Assembly: GCA_015222255.1 (NCBI GenBank)
Contig: JADFUX010000040.1
Span: 1 to 6,313, forward strand
DNA: 6,313 nucleotides
Direction of reading: 5' to 3'
Source of the DNA: Chloroflexota bacterium
GTDB lineage: Bacteria > Chloroflexota > Dehalococcoidia > GIF9 > AB-539-J10
A program made the translations under genes and the position numbers. Shown one piece after another: positions 1-5,696 of this stretch (position 1 is its first letter; every line of letters starts with the position of its first letter). A model generated the notes under the pieces. That model saw nothing but the letters and a program-made list of their open reading frames with translations. It searched no databases and was not told the DNA's origin.

Positions 1-1
1 G

Positions 2-499
2 CTGATAGGAATAAGAAGTGAAATAGATTATGAGGGGCAAGCGGCTGTGGAACTCGAAATGGCTGCGTATGCTTGTCATTGCGAGGAGCGAGATTCCTCG
101 CTCACACTCGGAACGAGCGCCGGAATCTCTGATAAGCAAGAAAGCTACCCGTACTACATAGTGGAAGACAAAGGAATAAGAGTTGTACAGTTAGCCGACT
201 TGCTCTCAGCCATAATCGAAGACTTACAGCAAGGCACTTCCCGAGGACGAATATCACTTAGGTTACATAACACCGTGGCTCGGATGGCCAATGAGATGTG
301 TCACCTTATAGCCGATGAGACCGGCATCAAACAAGTAGCCTTAAGCGGTGGCGTATTCCAAAATCGACTGCTGTTGAGAGAGACGGCTAGCTTACTTGAA
401 AGTGATAGTTTCCAGGTTTTCACCCACAAGCAAGTGCCCTGCAATGATGGCGGCATCTCCTTGGGACAGGCAGTTATCGCCAATTTCGCTGCTGACTAA
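2..499 (+). CDS. hypF: HypF, carbamoyltransferase of [NiFe]-hydrogenase maturation (C-terminal part only)
   Basis: HypF transfers a carbamoyl group from carbamoyl phosphate to the C-terminal cysteine of HypE, supplying the CN ligands of the NiFe-hydrogenase active site in the cytoplasm. Only the last 165 residues are visible. The frame is open to the left edge, so the GTG at 47 is internal and not a start. The fragment belongs to the C-terminal Kae1/YrdC-associated domain. Visible family motifs are YEGQAAVELE (residues 10-19 of the fragment), LHNTVA (about 88-93), LSGGVFQN (114-121) and NDGGISLGQ (148-156). The usual P before the N of NDGG is a cysteine here. Residues about 23-46, including CHCEER, do not look like normal HypF and coincide with a palindromic repeat-like DNA block (see the repeat entry). 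The gene ends 156 nt before rpsB and is probably the end of a separate hydrogenase operon. The family assignment is firm. The extra-peptide interpretation is inferred without an alignment. Confidence 0.93.
   Translation: MIGIRSEIDYEGQAAVELEMAAYACHCEERDSSLTLGTSAGISDKQESYPYYIVEDKGIRVVQLADLLSAIIEDLQQGTSRGRISLRLHNTVARMANEMCHLIADETGIKQVALSGGVFQNRLLLRETASLLESDSFQVFTHKQVPCNDGGISLGQAVIANFAAD
74..130. repeat. Short palindromic (REP/RPE-like) element inside hypF, read in frame
   Basis: The block starts with the core TGTCATTGCGAGGAGCGA (74-91). It contains nested perfect inverted repeats: GCGAGGA 81-87 with TCCTCGC 95-101, GAGCGAG 86-92 with CTCGCTC 97-103 (4-nt loop), and GAGATTCC 90-97 with GGAATCTC 122-129. 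From memory, CATTGCGAGGAGCGA-type cores and a CAATCTC-like end are typical of dispersed palindromic repeats in several bacterial genomes. Read in the hypF frame, the core gives the peptide CHCEER, often seen where such repeats are translated. No second copy was seen in this window, so dispersion in the genome cannot be shown here. The boundaries are approximate. Confidence 0.55.
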
Positions 500-655
500 C
501 TATGAGTGAACCTTGTTTTTCATGAGGCATGCCTGTTCCTGTTTGCGGCTATGACCTGCTTTGCTCCATTAGCCTCATAGCTATTGCACCATCACCTCAA
601 CTATGTTACACTCGTCGTGCTCTGTGAGCAAATACCGTTAGGGATAGACGAGGAT
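500..655. other. hypF-rpsB intergenic region with palindrome and inverted repeat
   Basis: This 156-nt stretch holds no convincing gene. It contains a perfect 10-nt palindrome AGGCATGCCT (525-534) and a 7-bp inverted repeat GCTATGA (548-554) with TCATAGC (575-581), separated by 20 nt. Neither is followed by a T-run, so neither looks like a Rho-independent terminator. A T5 tract at 516-520 has no stem before it. The candidate rpsB promoter lies at the downstream side. The inverted repeat sits immediately upstream of the -35 and could be a regulator site, but repeats this short also arise by chance. Confidence 0.3.
584..612 (+). promoter_or_regulatory. Candidate extended -10 promoter for the rpsB operon
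   Basis: A -35-like TTGCAC (584-589) is followed by a 17-nt spacer and TACACT (607-612). A TG at 604-605 sits one base before the -10, as in extended -10 promoters. Predicted transcription would begin near 619, giving a leader of about 37 nt before the ATG at 656. This placement argues against the upstream TTG at 584 as a start codon, because it would lie within the promoter. The call is by eye. The -35 matches the consensus at only its first three bases. Confidence 0.42.
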
Positions 656-1438
656 ATGGCTGAGATTGTTTCAGTACGAGAACTGCTGGAGGCCGGTGCC
701 CACTTTGGTCATCAGGTTAGCTATTGGCACCCGAAAATGAAGGGCTTTATTTTTACCCAGCGCAATGGTATTCACATAATTGATTTAGAAAAGACCGTCG
801 TCATGTTGCAGAAGGCGTGTGACTTCGTTCGGGATCTGGTGGGCAGCGGACAGGCCATCGTGTTTGTGGGCACTAAGAGACAAGCACAACAGATAGTGGA
901 AGAGGAAGCTAAGAGATGCGGTATGTGCTACGTGAATCAACGTTGGATTGGGGGTACGCTAACTAACTTCGCTACTATACAAACTCGGATTGACTACTTG
1001 GTCCGCTTGGAAGAGAAAAAGGACAAAGGTGAATTTGATTATTTATCTAAGAAAGAAAGAGCCAAATTGGAAAGGGAAATCTTCAGGCTGAACAAACGGC
1101 TGGGTAGCCTGAAGGAAATGACGTCTCTACCGGGAGCCCTTTTCATTGTCGATCCCATAAAGGATAAGATTGCTCTTGTTGAAGCCAGAAACACCGGAAT
1201 CCCTGTGGTATCCATTGCCGATACAAATTGCAATCCTGTGAATATTGATTACCCCATTCCCGCTAATGATGACGCTATCAAAGCAATCAAACTCGTCTGC
1301 AGCAAAATGGCAGACGCCGTACTTGAAGGTAAGGCAATAGAAGAGACGAGTCACGCTGCAGTTGTGGAAGTGCCAGCGGAATTGGAAGCGGGGTTGGAAA
1401 TCACAGGTTCTTACGTTTTTGCTCCAGAGGAAGACTAA
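656..1438 (+). CDS. rpsB: 30S ribosomal protein S2
   Basis: S2 is a structural protein of the small ribosomal subunit, at the head-body junction, and is needed for S1 docking in many bacteria. The 260-aa product is slightly longer than the E. coli protein (241 aa). It shows the family landmarks: LLEAGAHFGH (10-19), HPKMKGFIF (25-33), VGTKRQAQ (71-78), YVNQRWIGGTLTNF (92-105), and the second S2 signature starting at PGALFIVDP (159-167) and running through E176 to GIP (181-183). A charged helical hairpin spans about 115-155. The reading frame is open upstream to a TTG at 584, but the ATG at 656 is preferred. It gives the standard S2 N-terminus (MAEIVSVRELL) and leaves room for the promoter. Its ribosome binding site is imperfect: AGGGA at 640-644 lies 11 nt away, and GAGG at 650-653 is only 2 nt from the start. 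It is the first gene of the operon, 21 nt before tsf. Confidence 0.97.
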   Translation: MAEIVSVRELLEAGAHFGHQVSYWHPKMKGFIFTQRNGIHIIDLEKTVVMLQKACDFVRDLVGSGQAIVFVGTKRQAQQIVEEEAKRCGMCYVNQRWIGGTLTNFATIQTRIDYLVRLEEKKDKGEFDYLSKKERAKLEREIFRLNKRLGSLKEMTSLPGALFIVDPIKDKIALVEARNTGIPVVSIADTNCNPVNIDYPIPANDDAIKAIKLVCSKMADAVLEGKAIEETSHAAVVEVPAELEAGLEITGSYVFAPEED

Positions 1439-1442
1439 CGCT

Positions 1443-1450
1443 GGGAGGAT
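1443..1450 (+). promoter_or_regulatory. Ribosome binding site of tsf
   Basis: GGGAGGAT lies in the 21-nt rpsB-tsf gap. The distance from GGGAGG to the ATG at 1460 is 11 nt, longer than the usual 5-9. No closer in-frame start exists, since the TTG at 1450 is out of frame. Confidence 0.6.
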
Positions 1451-1459
1451 TGCCAGAAC

Positions 1460-1978
1460 ATGCAAGACAGATCAAGGATTTCACCTGCGTCAGTGAAAGA
1501 ACTGAGAGACAAAACGAGCGCTGGCATATTACATTGTAAACAAGCGCTGCTGAATACAGAAGGAGATGTGGAAAAGGCGCTTGAGCTTTTGAGACAGCGC
1601 GGCCTGGCTGTCGCCGAGAAAAAGGCGAGCCGCGTGGTAAATCAGGGAATCATCGAAGCTTATGTCCATCATGGAGGGCAAATTGGAGCAATGGTGGAGG
1701 TGGATTGCGAGACTGATTTCGTGGCGCATACCAGCGAATTCAAAGAACTTGCTCATGATCTAGCCTTGCAGATAGCTGCCATGTCCCCAAAGTTCATCGA
1801 TAGTGACGAAGAAAGCTCAACGGAAGGGGACGAAGATTCTCAGCAGACTTACCTTCTCCTCCAACCTTTTATCAAGGACGCTAGCAAAACGGTAAAGGAA
1901 CTTATCGCGGAGACGATAGCTAAGGTAGGCGAGAACATAAAGGTACGAAGGTTTGTCAGGTTCGAGTTGGGCAACTAA
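1460..1978 (+). CDS. tsf: Elongation factor Ts (short, single-core form)
   Basis: EF-Ts is the nucleotide-exchange factor that releases GDP from EF-Tu so that it can be recharged with GTP during translation. The N-terminal UBA-like helical domain is clear at about 8-50 (VKELRDKTSAGILHCKQAL, 12-30). The EF-Tu-contacting motif is DCETDFVA (82-89), with TDFV at 85-88. At 172 aa it is much shorter than the E. coli protein (283 aa). It has a single dimerisation core, as in the short EF-Ts of Thermus. The core's end (FIKDASKTVKELI, then VGENIKVRRFVRFELG) is intact, so this is a family form and not a truncation. Between the two halves, after MSPKF (108-112), lies an acidic, Ser-rich linker at about 113-127. 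It lies 21 nt after rpsB and 33 nt before frr. In many bacteria pyrH would follow, but it is absent here. Confidence 0.96.
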   Translation: MQDRSRISPASVKELRDKTSAGILHCKQALLNTEGDVEKALELLRQRGLAVAEKKASRVVNQGIIEAYVHHGGQIGAMVEVDCETDFVAHTSEFKELAHDLALQIAAMSPKFIDSDEESSTEGDEDSQQTYLLLQPFIKDASKTVKELIAETIAKVGENIKVRRFVRFELGN

Positions 1979-2011
1979 GAACACATCAGCACCAGTCTGG
2001 GCTTTTGGGAA

Positions 2012-2569
2012 ATGTTTAAGGAAGCGCTTGCTGATTTAGACAGCAAGATGCAAAAAGTGGTTGATGGTTTTGTCCGGGAACTCGCCACCATTCGTACCGG
2101 TCGAGCTTCCCCTGCCTTCATAGAAGACCTGCTTGCCGATTATCACGGATCCTCAGTTCCACTTAAGCAGCTCGCCTCGATATCGATACCCGAGGCCAGG
2201 GTTATCATGGTTCAGCCTTGGGATCGCTCTTGTCTTCGGAGTATTGAGAAAGCTATTCTTAAATCGGATCTCGGTCTCAATCCTAGCAACGACGGGAACA
2301 TGATTCGCATTGTCATACCACCTCTTAGTGAAGAGCGCCGCAAAGAACTGGCCAAAGTTGTTCTTAAGAGAACGGAGGAGAGGCGAGTTAGCCTGCGTAA
2401 TCTAAGACGAGAGAGCATTGACAAATTAAGGCAACTCGAGAGGAATAAAGAGATATCGCAGGATCAACTCGAAAGCAGTGTCAAACGAATTCAGGAGCTT
2501 ACTGATAGCTATACTGAAAAAGCAAACAGAATAGCTCAAGACAAAGAGAAGGAACTTGAGGAGGTGTGA
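2012..2569 (+). CDS. frr: Ribosome recycling factor
   Basis: RRF works with EF-G to split the post-termination ribosome and free it from mRNA. The product is 185 aa, exactly the usual length. It begins with the normal helix (MFKEALADLDSKMQKVVDGF) and carries the hallmark RTGRASP at 28-34. The beta-rich domain II follows (about 35-105; VPLKQLASISIPE, VQPWD, SDLGLNPSNDGNMIRIVIPPL). Long charged helices with E-E-R-R and a Lys/Glu-rich tail complete the three-helix bundle. The ATG at 2012 gives the standard N-terminus. The Shine-Dalgarno is weak: only GGGA (2007-2010) sits immediately before the start, so coupling to tsf translation is possible. It normally follows pyrH, but here directly follows tsf. 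Its last codons contain the ribosome binding site of the next gene. Confidence 0.97.
   Translation: MFKEALADLDSKMQKVVDGFVRELATIRTGRASPAFIEDLLADYHGSSVPLKQLASISIPEARVIMVQPWDRSCLRSIEKAILKSDLGLNPSNDGNMIRIVIPPLSEERRKELAKVVLKRTEERRVSLRNLRRESIDKLRQLERNKEISQDQLESSVKRIQELTDSYTEKANRIAQDKEKELEEV
2559..2566 (+). promoter_or_regulatory. Strong ribosome binding site for the acyl-CoA dehydrogenase, inside the 3' end of frr
   Basis: AGGAGGTG, a near-perfect anti-16S complement, ends just before the frr stop codon (2567-2569). It is 12 nt upstream of the TTG at 2579. The frr stop is in frame with the dehydrogenase, so no earlier start is possible. The next in-frame ATG, at 2603 (residue 9), is too far for this site. 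The site therefore favours the TTG start and translational coupling with frr. Confidence 0.62.
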
Positions 2570-2578
2570 GAAACGGAC

Positions 2579-3709
2579 TTGGCACTTAGCGAAGAACACA
2601 AGATGTTCAGGGAAGCCATAAGGAACTTCGCCCAAAGTGAAGTTGCTCCTCTGGTAGATGAGGCTGAAGAAAACGAAACCTGCCCTGTAGAGCTATTCGC
2701 CGAGTTAGGGAAACTCGGCTACCTCTGTCCTGGTTACCCACCAGAATATGGAGGGGGAGGATTGGGTCAGATCGGTACCTGCATTATGGTTGAAGAACTG
2801 GCCAAGGTTTGCTCCGGTATTTGTTCTGGGCTGATGGTACAATCAGGCCTTGCAACTTACCCCATATTAACCCACGCTACAGAAGAGCAAAAGCAAAGGT
2901 TTTTGGTGCCCGCGATCAAGGGAGAGAAGGTGACTGCCTATGGTCTTACGGAGCCTAATGCCGGCTCTGACGCTGCAGCTATTGAGACTACAGCCAAAAG
3001 AGATGGCAACTCTTATATCATAAATGGAAGCAAGATCTACATTACGAATGGGCAAACCTGTGATTTTGTTACCCTGGCTGTCTCTACCGACAGAAGCAAA
3101 GGCAGCCGGGGGATAAGCACGATCATTCTAGAGAAGGATACCCCGGGATTTAGCAGAACTAAAATGCGGAAGCTGGGACATCACTCGGCTGCTACTGGTG
3201 AGCTCAGCTTTGAAGATTGCCGTGTGCCTGCAGAGAATCTGATCGGCGAGGAAGGGAGAGGTTTTAGATATATGCTGGAGGCGTTAAACCCAGCGAGGAT
3301 TTCACATAGCGCTCGCAGTGTTGGATTGGCTCAAGCCGCCTTCGACGCCACTCTCAATTATGCCAAAGAGAGAAAACAGTTTGGTCAGCCTATTGGGAAA
3401 TTTCAAGCTATTTCCTTCATGTTGGCTCGCATGGCGATAGATGTAGAGGCAGCAAGAGCACTTGTTCACCAAGTTGCTTGGCTTTTTGACCAAGGAAATG
3501 AATGCCGCAAGGAAGCACCCATGACCAAAGCCTTTTCCTCCGATGTAGCCATTCGCGTGGCTGAAGAAGCCATGCGAATTCATGCCGGCGCCGGCTATCT
3601 AGCTGAATCAACCATTCAACGTTACTTCCGCGATGCCATACTCTACCACACTACCGAAGGAACCACCGAGATCCAAGAGTTAATCATCTCTAGAGAGCTT
3701 GGCCTTTAA
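2579..3709 (+). CDS. Acyl-CoA dehydrogenase, FAD-dependent
   Basis: This flavoenzyme family oxidises acyl-CoA thioesters to 2-enoyl-CoA and passes electrons to electron-transfer flavoprotein. The acyl chain used here cannot be read from sequence. At 376 aa it is full length with the standard three domains: an N-terminal helical domain (about 1-115), a middle beta domain (about 118-225) and a C-terminal helical domain (about 230-376). The first family signature is GLTEPNAGSDAAA (122-134). YITNG (154-158) and RKQFGQPIGKFQ (265-276) are typical FAD and substrate region motifs. The likely catalytic base is E360 in TEGTTEIQ, the position of Glu376 in medium-chain enzymes. The second signature at 333-355 is off consensus: R333 replaces Gln and A336 replaces the first Gly. 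The start is a TTG 9 nt after frr with an upstream AGGAGGTG. It occupies the place where uppS usually sits, between frr and cdsA. No frameshift is seen. Confidence 0.95.
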   Translation: MALSEEHKMFREAIRNFAQSEVAPLVDEAEENETCPVELFAELGKLGYLCPGYPPEYGGGGLGQIGTCIMVEELAKVCSGICSGLMVQSGLATYPILTHATEEQKQRFLVPAIKGEKVTAYGLTEPNAGSDAAAIETTAKRDGNSYIINGSKIYITNGQTCDFVTLAVSTDRSKGSRGISTIILEKDTPGFSRTKMRKLGHHSAATGELSFEDCRVPAENLIGEEGRGFRYMLEALNPARISHSARSVGLAQAAFDATLNYAKERKQFGQPIGKFQAISFMLARMAIDVEAARALVHQVAWLFDQGNECRKEAPMTKAFSSDVAIRVAEEAMRIHAGAGYLAESTIQRYFRDAILYHTTEGTTEIQELIISRELGL

Positions 3710-3756
3710 ATCAGGTGGGCAAGCCTACGTCGGCTCCAAAGCTGTAGAACCAAGCT

Positions 3757-4572
3757 ATGCTTAAGCAAAGGGTTATCACCGCCGCTATAGGCGTACCCCT
3801 TATCATTGCCGCCGTTTGGTTTGGTAACCCTTGGTTCAGCCTCCTCATTGCCGCCGTAGTATTGCTAAGCACTCTTGAGTTTTACCGCATGGTTGCCAAG
3901 TCTGGGGAAGGGCAGCCTTTGACTTACTTTGGCTTGTTATTTGCCCTGGCGCTTGCTCTAAGCCCCCTTAGCCTTCACTATAAGAACACTGATGTGCTGC
4001 CACTGATTGTGGCGTTGGGCATAGTCATTTCTTTGCTGTGGCTGCTTTGGCCCTCGCGGCGAGAAAGCGCACTCCGCAGTTGGGCATGGACAATTGCCGG
4101 TGCCCTTTATGTGGGGTGGATGCTCAGCTACTGGGTCAATTTGCGCCTCTTAGATGAAGGTGTCGCTTGGGTTTACCTGGCTCTCCTTACGACATTTGCC
4201 AATGACACGGGAGCATTTTTTGTGGGAAGGAGATGGGGCAAACGTAAACTAGCCTCCAGCATAAGCCCACGTAAGACGTGGGAAGGCGCAATAGGCGGCT
4301 TGTTGAGTGGTATCGCAGGCGCTTTCATTGTTTTCGCAATTCTAAACGTCTTTTCCCCCCTGCCGCTCAGCTACTGGCAGCTTATACTCCTTGGCTTCCT
4401 TGTCAGCCTCTTTGCTCAGCTTGGTGACCTGGTTGAATCCCTACTGAAGCGCAATTTGGGAGCAGGAGAATCGGGCAAGCTACTACCCGGGCATGGTGGC
4501 ATTCTGGACCGCTTTGATAGCCTCATTTTTACGGGCGTAGTGGTATACTATTACGCGATATGCGTGGTGTAA
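3757..4572 (+). CDS. cdsA: Phosphatidate cytidylyltransferase (CDP-diacylglycerol synthase)
   Basis: CdsA is an integral membrane enzyme that makes CDP-diacylglycerol from CTP and phosphatidic acid, the branch point for bacterial phospholipids. The 271-aa product is very hydrophobic, with about eight or nine predicted membrane spans (for example 5-22, 26-41, 56-73, 80-98, 110-128, 178-198, 206-224 and 256-270). The cytosolic loop FANDTGAFFVGRRWGKRKL and SPRKTWEGAIGG (170-181) are family hallmarks. The C-terminal signature is at 228-254, with S228, K231-R232, PGHGG (244-248) and DRFD (251-254). D224 (QLGD) and D251 keep the 27-residue spacing of the dimetal aspartates known in Thermotoga CdsA. 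The usually conserved K-D pair in the middle of the signature is G-E (237-238) here. The ATG at 3757 is the first possible start, since an in-frame TAG lies at 3745-3747. No good ribosome binding site precedes it. The 47-nt gap before it is the longest within the operon. Confidence 0.95.
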   Translation: MLKQRVITAAIGVPLIIAAVWFGNPWFSLLIAAVVLLSTLEFYRMVAKSGEGQPLTYFGLLFALALALSPLSLHYKNTDVLPLIVALGIVISLLWLLWPSRRESALRSWAWTIAGALYVGWMLSYWVNLRLLDEGVAWVYLALLTTFANDTGAFFVGRRWGKRKLASSISPRKTWEGAIGGLLSGIAGAFIVFAILNVFSPLPLSYWQLILLGFLVSLFAQLGDLVESLLKRNLGAGESGKLLPGHGGILDRFDSLIFTGVVVYYYAICVV

Positions 4573-5696
4573 GAAAGGTAGCCGTTCTAGGTTCAACAGG
4601 ATCCATAGGCCAACAAGCACTCGATGTCATCCGTACCTACCCTCGAAGGTTACAGGTCATAGGTTTAGCCGCCGGCGAGAATCTCGGGCTTCTCAAAGAG
4701 CAAATCGCAGAATTCAGCCCCGAAATGTTCTATTGCTCAGCGAGACTTGACTTCAGCTATGACGGGCAGGTTTCGTCTATGGAAAGCATAGCCAGCCATC
4801 CTGAAGTAGATGTCGTCATTATAGCGACTTCAGGCAAGGTGGGGCTTAGCCCACTTCTGGCTGCTATAAGGGCAGGCAAGGCAATTGCTCTGGCTAATAA
4901 GGAAGCATTGGTGACGGCGGGCGACATCGTCATGGCAGAAGCTAAACGCTATCGTGCTCAAATCTTGCCCATTGACAGTGAGCATAGTGCTATCTGGCAG
5001 TGTCTGCGTGGGGAGAAAAGCAAACCGCGACGGCTCTTCTTAACTGCTTCAGGAGGGCCTTTCTATCACTATGCCCAATCACAATTGAGCCAGGTAACGG
5101 TAGAGCAGGCCCTGCGCCATCCTACGTGGAGGATGGGGAAGAAGGTTACTATTGACTCGGCAACACTCCTGAACAAAGGTTTGGAAGCGATCGAAGCTCA
5201 TTGGCTTTTTGGCATCTCCTTTGATAATATGGACATATTAATCCATCCTCAAAGCATAATTCACTCTATGGTGGAGTTCCAGGACGGCTCAATCAAAGCG
5301 CAGTTGAGCCCGCCTGACATGAGGCTACCCATTGAATATGCGCTTTCCTATCCCGAGCGGCTGCACAACTCCAAGTCGCCACGACTTGATTTGACCAAAA
5401 TCCGCTCTCTCACGTTTGAGCCAGTAGACCAGGATAGATTTCCTTGCCTTAGATTGGCGCTACACGCTGGTAGGCTGGGCGGAACTTATCCCGCTGTGCT
5501 TTGTGCTGCTGACGAAATAGCTGTGGAGCTTTTCCTTCAAGAACGTCTCCCTTTTACGGGCATAGCTGGGATAATAGAAAAGGTGTTGGAGCAACATCAT
5601 AATGTGCTGCGCCCCTCTTTAGAGGAAATCCTAGCTGCCGACGGCTGGGCCAGGGAAATGGCGTTGCGGGTAGCTCGAAAGGAAGCGGTACGTTGA
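4560..5696 (+). CDS. dxr: 1-deoxy-D-xylulose 5-phosphate reductoisomerase
   Basis: Dxr converts 1-deoxy-D-xylulose 5-phosphate to 2-C-methyl-D-erythritol 4-phosphate with NADPH and a divalent metal, the first committed step of the MEP isoprenoid route. It is the target of fosmidomycin. The 378-aa product is within the family range (E. coli 398). The NADPH-binding loop is GSTGSIG (11-17), and LANKEALV is at 111-118. Metal ligands are D139 and E141 in PIDSEHSAIWQ, and E209 in NKGLE (205-209). Substrate contacts include S164 in SGGPF, S200, N205 and K206. The flexible lid has H187, W190 and M192 in HPTWRMG. All catalytic residues that I can place are present. The ATG overlaps the end of cdsA by 13 nt and has no clear Shine-Dalgarno, which suggests translational coupling. 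It confirms that isoprenoids are made by the MEP route in this organism. Confidence 0.98.
   Translation: MRGVRKVAVLGSTGSIGQQALDVIRTYPRRLQVIGLAAGENLGLLKEQIAEFSPEMFYCSARLDFSYDGQVSSMESIASHPEVDVVIIATSGKVGLSPLLAAIRAGKAIALANKEALVTAGDIVMAEAKRYRAQILPIDSEHSAIWQCLRGEKSKPRRLFLTASGGPFYHYAQSQLSQVTVEQALRHPTWRMGKKVTIDSATLLNKGLEAIEAHWLFGISFDNMDILIHPQSIIHSMVEFQDGSIKAQLSPPDMRLPIEYALSYPERLHNSKSPRLDLTKIRSLTFEPVDQDRFPCLRLALHAGRLGGTYPAVLCAADEIAVELFLQERLPFTGIAGIIEKVLEQHHNVLRPSLEEILAADGWAREMALRVARKEAVR
5680..5685 (+). promoter_or_regulatory. Ribosome binding site deciding the TTG start of rseP
   Basis: AGGAAG within the last codons of dxr lies 7 nt before the TTG at 5693, an ideal spacing. The TTG overlaps the dxr stop as TTGA. 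No ATG is available near the expected N-terminus, so this site supports the TTG start. Confidence 0.6.

Noticed and set aside
47..499. A separate small gene starting at the GTG at 47
   Set aside because: The same frame is open to the left edge and the upstream residues belong to a HypF motif (YEGQAAVELE), so this is the tail of hypF.
584..655. N-terminal extension of S2 from a TTG at 584
   Set aside because: The extra 24 residues resemble no S2 N-terminus, and the TTG lies in the candidate -35. The ATG at 656 gives the standard start.
1127..1465. 112-aa reading frame on the minus strand across rpsB
   Set aside because: It lies wholly over well-conserved S2 coding sequence, has no recognisable domain and looks like a shadow frame.
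3302..3611. Two minus-strand reading frames over the acyl-CoA dehydrogenase
   Set aside because: Both are antisense to conserved dehydrogenase codons, overlap each other and show no family features.
3714..3747. Possible terminator in the gap between the dehydrogenase and cdsA
   Set aside because: Only short stems can be formed (AGCC with GGCT, CTAC with GTAG) and no T-run follows, so termination here is not supported.
3804..3857. 12-nt direct repeat CATTGCCGCCGT in cdsA (3804-3815 and 3846-3857)
   Set aside because: It is in frame (offset 42 nt) and encodes the same Ile-Ala-Ala-Val-type membrane residues. Similar codons in hydrophobic helices explain it.
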